Of a DNA stretch of 64,000 bases, positions 1 through 10,757 are shown piece after piece. The first letter of the stretch is position 1; every line of letters begins with the position of its first letter. Origin of the DNA: Parastagonospora avenae f. sp. tritici 18332-5 (taxonomy: Eukaryota; Ascomycota; Dothideomycetes; Pleosporales; Phaeosphaeriaceae); the NCBI GenBank assembly GCA_022559985.1, contig JAFJTR010000007.1:248001-312000 (forward strand), written 5' to 3'. Below the pieces are notes generated by a model, which saw only the letters and a list, made by a program, of their open reading frames with translations, was not told where the DNA came from and searched no databases. The translations under genes and the position numbers were made by a program.

Positions 1-694
1 AGAAGCTCATTGGGTGCAGGTCGAGGAATCGGAATTCCTCAAATGCTCGCTGTGCGCGCTTCTGCCTCAAGAACAAGAGCTTTCATGGTAGCGATAGCGT
101 TGATGCACTCCACTGAAGCTGTCTCCATTCTTGGTGTAATTATACAGTCAGTTGTCATCTGCAGGGCGCGGTGGGTGTGGCGCTTTTTGCCGACTACATC
201 TCATAGCTTGCACATCCCAAATATGTCAGCAGCCACGATCCTGCTCAATGCTTGTTACACGAGGCTGGATAGTTTCGTGGAGCTCTCTGTAGTGCGTGGA
301 ACTCGGGATTGTTGTTGAAGGTAGACAGGCATGGCGATCACGCGGACGCAAGCTACCAAACTTGGTTCATCTCCCTCAGTATACTGTGTATGTAGAAGCT
401 GCTAGAACGTCGGATGAGAGAGTTGTACTGTACGAAGGTACCTTAACCGTAGCCTCCCTGTTCTAAGCATTGGCACGGACGAGAAGATTTTGGTTCAAAT
501 CGCCTGAACAATGACTTAATGCCCAGAACCATACTTTGGGAAAAAAGCCCATTTTGCTCCGAAGAAGAATTCTTATAAATTCTCTTCCCAACCCTATTTC
601 CTCCATCTCCAGCTTCACATTCTCACAAGACACACTACTACCACAAGTTGTCTTACAAACACCCAACATACTTTCCAACCAGATCTCTGGGCTT
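1..694. other. No gene recognised at left edge
   Basis: Short ORFs here have no recognisable motif and no supporting splice structure. A TC-rich stretch at about 590-690 just before the next ATG looks like a fungal promoter or 5' leader. Nothing else is supported. Confidence 0.5.
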
Positions 695-1630
695 ATGCTC
701 TCCTCCTCCGACTCTACCACCCTCCTCCCCTTCCTCTACACAATCCTTCACAAAGTCGACTCCGCCCTCAAAGCCTCTTCATCCTCTCCCCTTCCCTCCC
801 AAACCCAGACCACCTGGGAAGTACTTGCCTACAAGCGTCTAGACGCACAGGCCTACAGCGTCACGAAGGCAAAGAAGAACATTGCAGCCGACATTGTCGG
901 CATGGTTGAAAATTTCAAGAAGATCGAATAGGATTATGTGATGAACTGGCCAGTTTTCCCCTTCAAGGAAAGTGTGTGGTCTGTCTTGGGCCACTCACTG
1001 GAGATGGGCACCATCTACCAGATCAGAAACTGGTGCAGCCACGAATTGAGCACCAAGGAAAGCACCCTGAAGCAAGAGCAGGAAAGGTTTGAAACGCTAC
1101 TGGAGCACTACAAGATGCTCCACCCGATTGTGGGAGATCTCATGGAGAAGCTTGAAGCGGGTCTGGAAGATGAGGCTGCTTGGTGCGGCATCATGGACTT
1201 TAACGATAGGCGTCTTGCTTGTGGAGCCGAACTGCCTTGGCATACCAAGGATTATGAAGCTGTTAAAGCTCGGCTTGCCTCCGAGCAAGAGCGGTTCTGG
1301 GCTATGCTCGAAGAGCAAGGTAGCCGGAGTGAAGAGAAGGAGGTCTGGGTGCAGGTGGAGGGTATGGAAGATAGCGGGTGGGCCGCTCAGTGCGGCGAAG
1401 GCCCTCAGGATGGCCTATCATGGGGCCGTACCGACGACAGCAACGAGGGGTATGAGGCTGCTGATGACGTGTCTTCAGCCTCCGAAGACCTTGCTGCCGC
1501 CCCTCTGCCGATGGATGAGGACAAATGGGCCGGATACGATTCCGGATACGACAACGACGCCCTACCTGCCGATGAGGGCGTGAAGGCATCCAGCCCGCCC
1601 TACCGCACGAGGCTCTGGTACTCTTACTGA
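695..1630 (+). pseudogene. Hypothetical acidic protein interrupted by one in-frame TAG
   Basis: A single frame runs from the ATG at 695 to the stop at 1628-1630, broken only by TAG at 929-931. Upstream about 78 codons and downstream about 232 codons are open. The N-terminal part is helical (MLSSSDSTTLLPFLYTIL), the middle is Glu/Lys-rich (STLKQEQERFETLLEHYKML, probably coiled coil) and the C-terminus is strongly acidic (Asp/Glu-rich). I do not recognise the family. No intron of usual length removes the stop: the nearest GT to AG pairs give under 40 nt. Either a nonsense mutation (CAG or TGG to TAG) split the gene, or the real gene starts at 938. Interpretation as one broken gene rests on frame continuity only. 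Confidence 0.45.
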
Positions 1631-1661
1631 TTGCTCTTCGAGAACCCTCTGTCACTGACTA

Positions 1662-1915
1662 CAGTGCCGTGAAGCTATCCAGGATGCACCGTCGCACACA
1701 GCACATTTCGAACTTCCGGCTTGTACCTCAGTGCCGTGAAGCTATCCAGCACCAACTATCACGTGCAGCGTATTTCGAATCTTCGACACCTACTACAGTG
1801 TTATGAAGGTATACAGCCTGCATCATCCCACACAGCGTATTTCGAACTTCTGGCACCGACGAAAGTGTTGTGAAGATATCCAGGAAGTCCCATCGCACAA
1901 AGCACAGCTCTTGTT
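1662..1915. repeat. 67-bp tandem minisatellite, four diverged copies
   Basis: Units begin at 1662, 1729, 1796 and 1863, an exact 67-bp spacing. Each starts (C/A)AGTG and contains a GAAG(G/A/C)TAT(C/A)CAG block and then a TTTCGAA block; the last copy is partial. Copies differ at many positions but have no length change. It lies in the spacer between two convergent genes. Confidence 0.85.
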
Positions 1916-1959
1916 GTATTTCTATATGCTCGCGCGCCTCTTCTATAGCTACCAATCCA

Positions 1960-2864
1960 CTACTTCCTCGTCCGCCTTCTTTCCTCACCGTCTACACTCT
2001 TCACCATCGCCTCGAATATCGGACTAAAACTATGATAGTACTCATCTTTCTCTTGCACATCGGTCAGGAACATCCAATCTGCCGTCTCTTCCACTTGATC
2101 GATCATGAAATCCAGCACGCTCTTGGTGAGATTTGGTAATCCGTGCAGTATCACGGCGAGCTTCGAGCGGCGAATGTTGTGCGATTGCAGAGGGTCTAAT
2201 GTGTCCTTGTCTAACCATCTATCGAATGATTCCTCGAATACGACGGTGATGTCGGTGAGGTTGAGATAGGACTCCTGGTACACGGCGTGCGAGTTCAGAA
2301 TTTCGCTTGGTATCAGGCCTGGGTTTTGCGCTGCGAATTGTTAGTCGCGTTGCTTACGCCTTCAGTGGTAGTGGAGACGCCATTCCGACTTACCAACAAA
2401 TCGATGTTTAAAAGTCGTCCCATTCCTCACTGCCTGCGCTGCAACCTTCAAATACTCGTACTCATCCACAGAATATGTGCTCGGTGTCTCGTCCAAGAAT
2501 ATGCCATCTACACGGAATCCTGTCTCGTTTGCGATTTTCGGCCATCTGGCATAAATGTCGATTTCCGCCAACACTGACTCGATTGGCTTGTCTGTGTAGT
2601 GCGTCGCAACATATCCAAGTGTTCGAATGTTCGGGTATGATCGTAACTTTGGTATCTCGTCGAGGTAAACTTGGTCTGGTAGGCTGCCTAAACATGGTCC
2701 GGAGCAGGGATTGAGGATGACGGTGAAGTCGACGTTTCGATGTGCTTGCGCACTTACAAGATCAATACATGTAAAGAATGTTTTTTTGGGTTTACTTACG
2801 CTGCGTAAAGTGGATCCCACGCACCTGGCGTGGGATATATGTAAAGAGGAAGAAGAATCGACAT
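1960..2864 (-). CDS. Spherulation-specific family 4 (spherulin-4-like) protein
   Basis: Three exons on the minus strand: 2864-2800, 2752-2394 and 2330-1960, joined by introns of 47 and 63 nt (the second has an ACTAAC branch site and CAG acceptor). The product is 264 aa. The N-terminus MSILLPLYIYPTPGAWDPLY is the hallmark start of the family, followed by FTVILNPCSGP, GYVATHYTDKP, a VDGIFLDE block and VVFEESFDRW. These match the family's TIM-barrel-like pattern with a conserved acidic FxDE pocket. The Physarum founder was found during spherulation; the enzyme function is unknown in fungi. No signal peptide is visible. All splice junctions restore family motifs, so the gene looks intact. It is convergent with the broken gene at 695-1630. 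Confidence 0.9.
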
Positions 2865-3631
2865 GCTAGTCAATCACTGCGAGCAGGCAACATCTCAAAC
2901 CTTGTGGGCAAAGACACAGTCTATGTAGGTCTCGCCCAGTCAAATCTCGGAAGCGGACTTGAGCGACATACTGCATTTGATACGGGTACATGGGTCCGGC
3001 AGATGCTGTTCCTGGGCCTGATAACGGAGGCCTTGTAACCACGATGCATATATGATCGGGTTGCATGGCCAGAGTACGATCTCGGTCATAGCTTGCGTGA
3101 CATACACTAGCTTTGCAGGGAAATGGCTGTTTCGGCTCAAGGGCACATGGCTAATACATACTTGGTGCTCGTGTATAGATTGTTTGCAGGGATGGGGAAA
3201 TAGCCGGCGAGATGAATGCACGCCATAACCAATCAAGAATTTATACAGACAACCTTTCCAATGTCGCACTACAGATTCTAGACAATTTTGCACGCGACAT
3301 TAGTCTCTGTGGGGAGTGGACCTCGGGATCAGTTGTGTACGTGATCCGCCAAGATCAAACGCCCTGACGCTTATGGACGGTTATTACTGAAAGTTTGCAT
3401 TCTGTCCGTACTCTGAAAGATGAATGAAAAATATATCGTCTCTTTAAGGTTCTGCTTTGGTTATGTTGTAACAGGAATTCTCAACCTCGAACAATGTCAG
3501 CTATTGCTTATGACGTGTTGCAGGTACTTCTGCGGCCTCTACCATCATCACATAATGGTAATGGCCTCTTGGATCTCTGAAATACTGCTCATGTCGACGC
3601 AAAAGGTATTTGGCTCGCAGATTACACCTAA
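2865..3631. other. Spacer without supported gene
   Basis: Short ORFs on both strands lack motifs. The right part is the 3' side of the hydantoinase remnant; the left part is the presumed promoter of the spherulin-4-like gene. Nothing else seen. Confidence 0.5.
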
Positions 3632-5061
3632 TTATGGTCTTTCAACACAGCCGGCGGGCTCGATACTAGGAGGTGTTCCCCAACCTCCTCCAGCTGGAGA
3701 GTTGACCTGCAACCGCTCCCCGGGTTGTAGCAACAGCTCCACTTTACCTTCCAAAGAGATTTTCTCGAGCTGAGTGTGATCCTGATTCCATCGGAAAGCA
3801 TAGTTCTTCCCGACTTCACCTGGCTCACCACCCTTCATTCCATATGGAGCATACACCCGCCTGTCGCTGAGAACATTGAAACGTAGCAGTACGCGAGCTT
3901 CTACTTCCTGAGCGCCACCGTTACCGCCAACGAACTCGCCACGACCGCCCGTACCGTTTGCAATGGCATACTGCGTGACAAGTACAGGAGTGCGCTTCTC
4001 AACGACCTCCGCATCGGTTATCTTGGTGTTTGTCGAGTGGACTTGAACAGCATGTTCTCCGTGCCAACCAGGTCCAGCACCCAACCCTCCACCCACTGTC
4101 TCGCCGTAATTGAACCCGGGCTCGATCTTTTCCGTCAAAGGGTCTTTGTCACCCAGACCCCGACCGAAGCTGTTTGCGCAGCCTGCAAAAGCAGCACACT
4201 TTGCGTAAGCACGTAAGATTACGTCGATCACTCTCTGGCTGGCAAGTGTACTGCCACAATTGCGACATTGGGGCCTGGATTGAGCACAGAACCTTTCGGC
4301 ACTTTTATCGTGATGGGTGTAAGACACCCTTCATTGAGAGGAATGTCGGTGTCGATCAGGCATCGAATCGTGTAAATGGCTGCAGACTGGGTGATTGAAA
4401 TGGGGCAGTTGTGATTTCCCCACATCTGCGGTCCGGTGCCTTCGAAGTCATAGATAGTACTGCCATCTTCCGAGATTTTGATCTTCACTTGAAGTTTAAT
4501 GCCATCATCAAAGTAATCGGTGGCAGTCAGCGGATCGGGTCGGTCTCTGCGGGTTTGCTGGAGAAACTTCCGCACGGCAACTTGCGCGTTGTCCTGGATG
4601 GCGTACACTGCGAAGACTTAGCTATTTGGTCGCTGAGGCACTTTTGAGAACTCAATGTACTTGTGTATCACTGGCAGACTAAATTGGGCAGCGAGCTTCT
4701 GCAGCAATAGTAAGCCTCGTTGATTAGCGGAAATTTGTGCTTTCACGTCAGAGATGTTTTCATTAAGTCGACGACTGGGGCTGCAGCCAGGATACTCGCC
4801 AGCCTTCAAGAAGGCGTCGCGAACGTCCTGCTCTTCAAATTGGCCGCTAGACACGATCTTCATCGATCGCACGAGAACGCCTTCTTCCCAGAGCTCTTTG
4901 GACGTAGGCATCATCGCGGTGATTCCCTTTCCGCCAACTACCAAAAGTGAGTTTTCCATACCATAGGTATCGGGCAATGATGGATTCAATGCCACGTTCA
5001 GTCTAGCTGGCGGGGCAGTAATAGATAGCCATCTTTCGAGGATCGATTGCGTGCTGGACAT
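3632..5061 (-). pseudogene. Hydantoinase B / 5-oxoprolinase remnant
   Basis: The minus strand encodes the C-terminal two thirds of a HyuB domain: ITAMMPTSKELWEEGVLV, then NISDVKAQISANQRG, YAIQDNAQVAVRKFL, CLTPITIKVPKGSVLNPGP, ASQRVIDVILRAYA and a Gly-rich end PGWHGEHAVQVHSTNTKITD. The whole HyuA half and the start of HyuB are missing; residues before GITAMM do not resemble the family. Two further lesions are visible. An intron at 4655-4608 has a good branch site and CAG acceptor, but its donor reads TTGAGT instead of GTGAGT; unspliced it runs into TAA at 4618. Near 4253 one base is missing (LNPGPNVAIV then shift to STLASQRV). Intact relatives hydrolyse 5-oxoproline or hydantoins with ATP. It is divergent from the dead transporter at 5177. 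I am confident it is non-functional. Confidence 0.85.
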
Positions 5062-5176
5062 TAATCACGTGGGCATCAGCTACATGTGGAAATACCGCAG
5101 TGTCAATGACTATGCGTCCGCACGATCTTACCCGCTAATCATCACACGGCTCATAGACCATATACTCGCTTCGAAC
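5062..5176. promoter_or_regulatory. Short bidirectional promoter between two dead genes
   Basis: Only about 115 bp separate the diverging start regions of the hydantoinase remnant and the transporter pseudogene. Such spacing suggests former co-regulation, for example uptake and hydrolysis of one nitrogen source. The hydantoinase 5' truncation ends in or near this segment, so the original promoter may be altered. Confidence 0.4.
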
Positions 5177-6756
5177 ATGGCTTCTTCAAGCCATCGTGAC
5201 GAGCCTCAAGATGTCACTATCAACACTTCACCACGGAGTATCTCGCATCCGTCTGATGCAGAGCAGCACCAAGGAGCCACTGAAAAGCAAGATGCAATCG
5301 AGGTCGCACTTGATCTGCAATCAAGCATCGCCCCCAGCAGAATTGGAGGGGACAAACCGGTGCCACAGCAAACGGCGGGCTGGTTTCATTGGCACGAGCC
5401 GGATACATCGCCCGAGAAGAAGAAACTTGTCTTCAAGCTTGAATGGTTCCTACTGAGCTTCAGCTGCCTCTGCTTCTTCGTAAAACAACTGGATCAAAAC
5501 AATGTCTCCAACGCCTACGTTTCCGGCATGAAAGAAGATTTAGGATCCGGTCCTGGCAACGAGCTGAGCTAGATGAACACGTACTTCCTAATTGGAATAA
5601 TTGTTGGAGGACCATTCGCCAATCTCATCATCACTGTTGTGAGGCCCAGGATCTGGCTGCCTGCATGTCTCATGACATGGTCACTCTTCGTCTTTTTTTT
5701 TTTAAAGCCCATACTGCGGGTCAATTCTACGCTCTGCGATTCTGCATTGGTCTCTTCGAGTCAGCTGCTTGGCCTGGAGTTCAATACGTACTCGGTTGAT
5801 GGTACCGCAAGTCAAAGCTGGCACGCCGAAGCGCTTTCTTTGTAGTTTCAGGAGTTCTGGGACATATGTTTTCTGGCTACCTACAAGCTGCGCTATTCTC
5901 CGGTATGCATGGCAAAGGCGGCATGCCAGCGTTGCGATGGCTGTTCATTTTCGACTTCCTTCTCGCGATTCCCGTAGCACTGTACGGATGGTTCTACTTC
6001 CCGGATACACCGCACCCAACGCAAGCCTTCTATCTCAACGACTGGGAACGCAAACGCGCTTGTGAGCGCATTGAGGAAGAGGGCCGCAAGCCGATCGGCA
6101 AGCTCGACTAGACTGTGATCAAGCGCATTAGCGGATCAGGGCAGTTATACGTCTTCTCGATCGCATATTCTCTGTGGACGTTTACCTGTGGCTCCTATAT
6201 CATTCAATACTTCGGCATCTGGCTGAAGTCGCTTGGCAAATACTCAGTTCCGCAGATCAACAATATTCCAACCACTGTTGGTGCCATAAACTTCGTATTT
6301 ATGATTGACACCGGGTTTGTCTCTGACAAGATTGGTCGACGAGGACCAGTCTGCTTCGCAGCAGGCCTGCTCCTTACCTTCAGCTATTCCATTCTTGCTG
6401 CTTGGCATGTTTCAGAAAAACTCAAGATGGCTGTATTCATTCTAGTCGTGTGTTACGGTTGCTATACACCGTTACTGGCTGGCTGCGTCAACGCGAGCTG
6501 CGGAGGCGATCAGCAGCTACGCGCTTTCTTGTTAGGTATGATGGTCAGTGTTGGACAGGCTATTGATATCCCTTTCCAGCAATTGCAGTTGCCCAGTGGG
6601 CAGGCACCAGATTTCTCAGAGACCCATGGGTGGGGAAGTGCATTGGCATTTGTAGTTGCCTTGACGCTCTGGACTGGAGTTGGTATTGATTTGACACAAA
6701 AGCCATTCGAGAACAAAGTTCCTCAGGAACGCTCTGACGTCGAAAGCGTCGAGTAG
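5177..6756 (+). pseudogene. Dal5/Liz1-type MFS transporter, multiply broken
   Basis: The reading frames together give a near full-length allantoate/pantothenate-type permease (anion:cation symporter family): cytosolic N-terminus, KLEWFLLSFSCLCFFVKQLD, QNNVSNAYVSGMKEDL, IGIIVGGPFANLIITVVRPR, FLLAIPVALYGWFYFPDTPH and RACERIEEEGRKPIGKLD. Four disabling changes are visible: TAG at 5570-5572 where the family has Trp (NELS-W-MNTY), a frameshift in an 11-T run at 5693-5703, TGA at 5797-5799 (VLG-stop-WYRKS), and TAG at 6109-6111 where the family has Trp (KLD-W-TVIKR). A further Trp to Gly (GSGQLYVF) is likely. Apart from these the frames are well conserved, so inactivation is fairly recent. The natural substrate cannot be told; relatives carry ureides, pantothenate or other small anions. 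Confidence 0.88.
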
Positions 6757-6918
6757 AATTTACGTACATGCTCACCTCATTGATTGTATACAATACATCT
6801 TTGTTCATGCACTCCTCCTGAACTGAGTGGTTTGGCAGCGTCGAAATCTCTTTTCGCAGATTGGCACAAATATAAACTCTTATTCGCATTGTTGGTGCAA
6901 GATAGAGATATTTACTGC

Positions 6919-8005
6919 TCATAGGCTCAAAGATACATGCGCCTTCTCCTTCTTGTCGACGCCTAACCATAGCATATCGGGCCGACTGTAATGACCGCAA
7001 ACATCCAGGAAGCCTTTTGCCTTCAAAATATCATCGGGCTGCAATTCTGCATACACAAAGCCTTCTTCTGTCCCTGGAGGGCCTTCAGCCAGCAAGCGTC
7101 CATCTGGTCCAAAAATGGCCGAGCTCCCTCCACCAGGGGTGTTCATAGTGACGCCAGAGCTCGTTCGAAGTTTCGATATCCCTTCTTCGCTAATGATTGC
7201 TGTAGTGTGCAACACGAATGACTGCGACTCTATGGCGTATGTCTGAGATAAGCTACGGACGCCTGATCGTGTAAACTGTTAGTGCAAAGTCCTAATAACC
7301 GTAAATGTGCGATTAACATACCTTCGCTACTCATGGACCAAAGGCCCGGACCTCCATCATGTTCGTATACTGGCGGCCAAGCCGCAACATGGATAGCTTC
7401 ATTTTGATGGTAAGTGTGGTACTTCAGGAGCGGCTGCGCATGCTCCCAGCAAGCCAGCGTACCAACACGCCCGACTTCTGGCAGATAAACAACGTTGTCA
7501 AGAGAAGAACCTGATGCATCGCCAAATATCGTTCTTTCCATGTGCGTTGCCTTGAGCTTCCGACGCAGAACCTCGGGTTTACCTTCAGCGCTTATTATCA
7601 CCTGTGCGATGTAGAGCGACTCGTGGTCGTTCTCGCTAAAGCCCAGTACTACAGCGATGTTGTGCTCTGCAGCAGCTTTGCAAATTTGCTTCATCTCGGG
7701 CGAATTCACCTCTAAAGAGTTCTTGATGTATGCCGCTGACAGCTCGAAGTCGACTGGGCGCGCCCTGGTCCCGCAACGTCAGCATGAGTTCGATTTCGAT
7801 AGCAGTTTCGTCAATGAAAAACTGACCAGATCCAAGCAGGGTAGCCGGGTATCCAGCATTCTGGAAATGCCACCAGCTTTGCGCCATTCTCTGCAGCTTC
7901 GCGTATCAAGCGACAGGTCTTCTCAATGGCCTTCTTCAAATCGAGCCATGCCGGCTCAAATTGCGCGACCGCGACCCGAACGGTAGGAGACGGGTGATCT
8001 GACAT
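6919..8005 (-). CDS. Nitrilase (C-N hydrolase family)
   Basis: Three exons: 8005-7827, 7764-7322 and 7262-6919, introns 62 and 59 nt, giving 321 aa, the usual size. The first junction restores GYPAWIWARPVDFEL and the second SSEGVRSLSQTYAIESQ, both expected in this family. The catalytic triad is present: Glu49 in FPECW, a Lys in RRKLKATHMERT (about 129-131) and Cys165 in TLACWEHAQPLLKYH. The CWEHAQP signature marks true nitrilases, which convert nitriles to acid plus ammonia in the cytosol. The gene is intact between a dead transporter and a live transporter of the hxn-like cluster and reads in the same direction as the latter. Substrate is unknown; in this setting a pyridine nitrile giving nicotinate is a reasonable guess, but no residue proves it. 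Confidence 0.93.
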
Positions 8006-8615
8006 GACAATTAATCACTCACGTTTCATGCGTAGTTTTGGTCCATGAGTTGAGCTTCAGGACGGAAGCTCACTTTATCGCTAGTGAGGGGACATTTGAG
8101 GCGCCACTTTTAACACGGCATCTTTACACGGCATGAGACAGCGGCAAGTTCGTATCCGCTCGGCATCTACACGACTTGATCTAAAAGTGTCCAGGAGCAT
8201 GTTTGATATTATATAAAGGAGCCTGAATGTATATGCTGATGCGAAAAATCTTGTCTACTCCTGCGTAAGTTCTGGATCTATCTAGCATACTTTTAAATTC
8301 CTTCTTGTCAAGGGAAGGTGCACAGGACTTTTGCCGGCGCCTGGTGAGGGCTACAATTCACAGACCTTTTCGCGTTGGCCAAAGACAAACCACTATGTCC
8401 GTCATGATTTGTTCTCTTTGCTTTATCCAAGCTCTCATCTCTACATATATACCGATAAGCTGCAGATGCCCCGTACGAATATGCTCATCAGCTTTCCATA
8501 GACTTCAACAGAGATAAACCCTCTAACAGTCCCTCGATGAATCTGCTTTTACATCTAAGCTTTGGTTGGTCGAACTCTATGTGCGAACTATTGTATGGCA
8601 GCATCCACTTGCAGC
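8006..8615. other. Spacer between nitrilase 5' end and transporter 3' end
   Basis: Holds the presumed nitrilase promoter, with a TATATAA-like stretch near 8210, and the downstream region of the MFS gene. No coding sequence recognised. Confidence 0.5.
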
Positions 8616-10218
8616 CTACGTAAAGTACCTCCATTTCTCACTTCGCTCCCCATCTCCCAATTCACTCGTCCTCACATCTTCCGCCCGGACTCTGACACCT
8701 TGCTGTCTATCCCTTCTTCGATTCTCCATCTTCATCCATCCTCCCAACCAAAGCGTGAATACGATACACGTCACATTGCAACACGCTGTTGCAATAAGTG
8801 TTGGGACATATTTTGGTGCATATTCCTGACGAAACGTCGCCGCCGATAGAATACCTCCCAGGTTGCCCAAGCCAACAAGCAGACCAGTGGTAGCTGCTCG
8901 CGCGTTTTCGTTGAGATTGTTGTTGTTGTGCCACGAGTGCACGAGACACGATGGTATATACGCCCCTGATGCGAGCATGAAGCAGGCAAAATAGGCTACA
9001 GCTTTGTTGTTCAAGACGTCGATGGTCGCTAGGATGATCAAGCCTACGAGCGATATACACAAGGATAAGACGATGTGAAACGTACGTTCGCGAAAGTAAT
9101 CGCTACTGTAAGTGACGCAAAGCAGAACAACAAAGCCAACTGCATTCGGCGCAACAGTCCAGAGATTTGTTTTGATGACCGAGTACCCGAGCCGCTGCAC
9201 GATCTGCGGCAAGAAGTTGGAGCTTGTCGAGAATGCGACGGGATATGTGAATGCAATGATGCACCACAGTGCCATTTTCCAGGTTTTCCACTCTTCGAAA
9301 CATTCGCGAATATTAAAGTCGTGCGATCCAGCGGACGAAAGATCGCGAAGTGTTCGTCGAGCTGCGACTTCGCGTTCTTCCTCGTTTAGGAACCATGCTG
9401 ACTGAGGTGTCGCTGGCAGCCACATGAATGCGACGACTGCTATGATGACGGTCATGGCTCCCTCGATGATGAACAGCCACTTCCATCCTGGTATTGATTG
9501 CTCAATCTGGAAGACGCCGAAACTAATTAACCCACTAAATGCACCGGCTAGCAATGCACTGCCAAAGAATAAAGCGATGCGAAAACCGAGCTCGCCGCGC
9601 GTATAGAACAGGGTCAGATAGAACACAACCCCAGCGAAGAAGCCAGCTTCAAAGGCGCCAAGGATAAGGCGAATGACGAGCATGCCAGCAAAGTTGTGCG
9701 CTGCGCATTGGAAAAGAGCCATTGAGCCCCATCCGACCATCACTGCAGCGGAATTTAATCATTCAGCATGTCACTTGGTAGACGAAGGGCTTCGGACTTA
9801 CAAGTCGGCAACATGACTCTACCACTCCACTTCTTCGTCATCATGTTGAGGGGCAAATCGCAAAGTCCGTTTGGAATGTAAAACAGCAAAATGAGGAGCG
9901 AGTACTGCTCGCCAGTGAAGCCTAGATCTTTGTCCATGCCATCGGTCTTCGCGTTTCCCAGGTTGCTTCGGTCAACAGCGTTGAAGAAGTACATTATCGA
10001 TAAGAAGGGAAGGAGATAGAAGTCAAGCTTGCGAACTGCTTCAGTGTGAGTTCCGTGCGTTAAGTGGAGTGAGTAGGATGATTTTATGTACCGTAGGCTC
10101 GCTCTGCAGCTTCATCAAAGTGTTCTTCAACAACCCCAGTTTCTTCTTTACTCATGCTGTTTTCAGACATTCTTCGATCTTTCCCGTCGGACACGGTGGA
10201 TTTCATATCGACAGCCAT
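8616..10218 (-). CDS. MFS transporter, Tna1-like anion symporter of the hxn-type cluster
   Basis: Three exons: 10218-10092, about 10038-9802 and 9742-8616, encoding about 496 aa. The introns have GTACAT and GTAAGT donors; exon 2 may begin 2 nt later (10036) without frame change. The product has the family start VRKLDFYLLPFLSIMYFFNA, then DRSNLGNAKTDGM, a run of 12 hydrophobic segments, WKWLFIIEGAMTVI, and YIPSCLVHSWHNNN in the second half. This is the allantoate/nicotinate/pantothenate carrier family that includes yeast Tna1, the high-affinity nicotinate importer. The A. nidulans hxn cluster has two MFS carriers (HxnP and HxnZ); this one could be the HxnP counterpart, but substrate and orthology are inferred from the neighbours. 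It sits tail-on to hxnV on the same strand and looks intact. Confidence 0.88.
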
Positions 10219-10757
10219 CTTGCTTCAGGCCTTAGGCACAGTGACGTGAATAGGCAACACTATCTACTTCGTAATTTCTAGCGCATCGAATGACAAGTAC
10301 CGGAAGCTACCTCACCGACCTAGCTGATGATGTACCTTTATAACCGATCCCATAGCCTAATCTATCTTCTATGCCCACTTAAATTTCCCTCCATTTTTGA
10401 TCATGATCCCAAGTGTCGCGTTAAGGTACATAATCTGCATTTCAAACCGAATGAGTCTGCAAGCCGATCGGCGCCTCAGGCACTGCAACTTGCAGCTGCA
10501 GTTATAGTGCGACAATCTGATAGCGATTGCTAGACTAAGAGTGGGGTGAGTCGGTGCCGAAATGGGCTTAGGTCATGGTGGAAATATGCTGGAGATAATG
10601 ACCATTATATGCTAATGGAAGGCACAGAGGCAAGAAAGTGTCGTCAAACGGGAAGCCGTAATCGAGCATCGAGCCTTTCATGATGATGGTCTTGAGGTTG
10701 TTCATGAATGAAGTGAGAACGCATGCCATGCATCTATCTAGTTGTCCAACCGTCGAT
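10219..10757. other. Promoter spacer of the MFS gene
   Basis: Between the MFS start and the 3' end of the FAD monooxygenase on the same strand. Short ORFs here have no recognisable motif. No clear repeat or RNA gene seen. Confidence 0.5.

Noticed and set aside
2940..3293. Minus-strand ORF of 117 codons
   Set aside because: No domain, overlaps other short ORFs and the promoter side of the spherulin-4-like gene.
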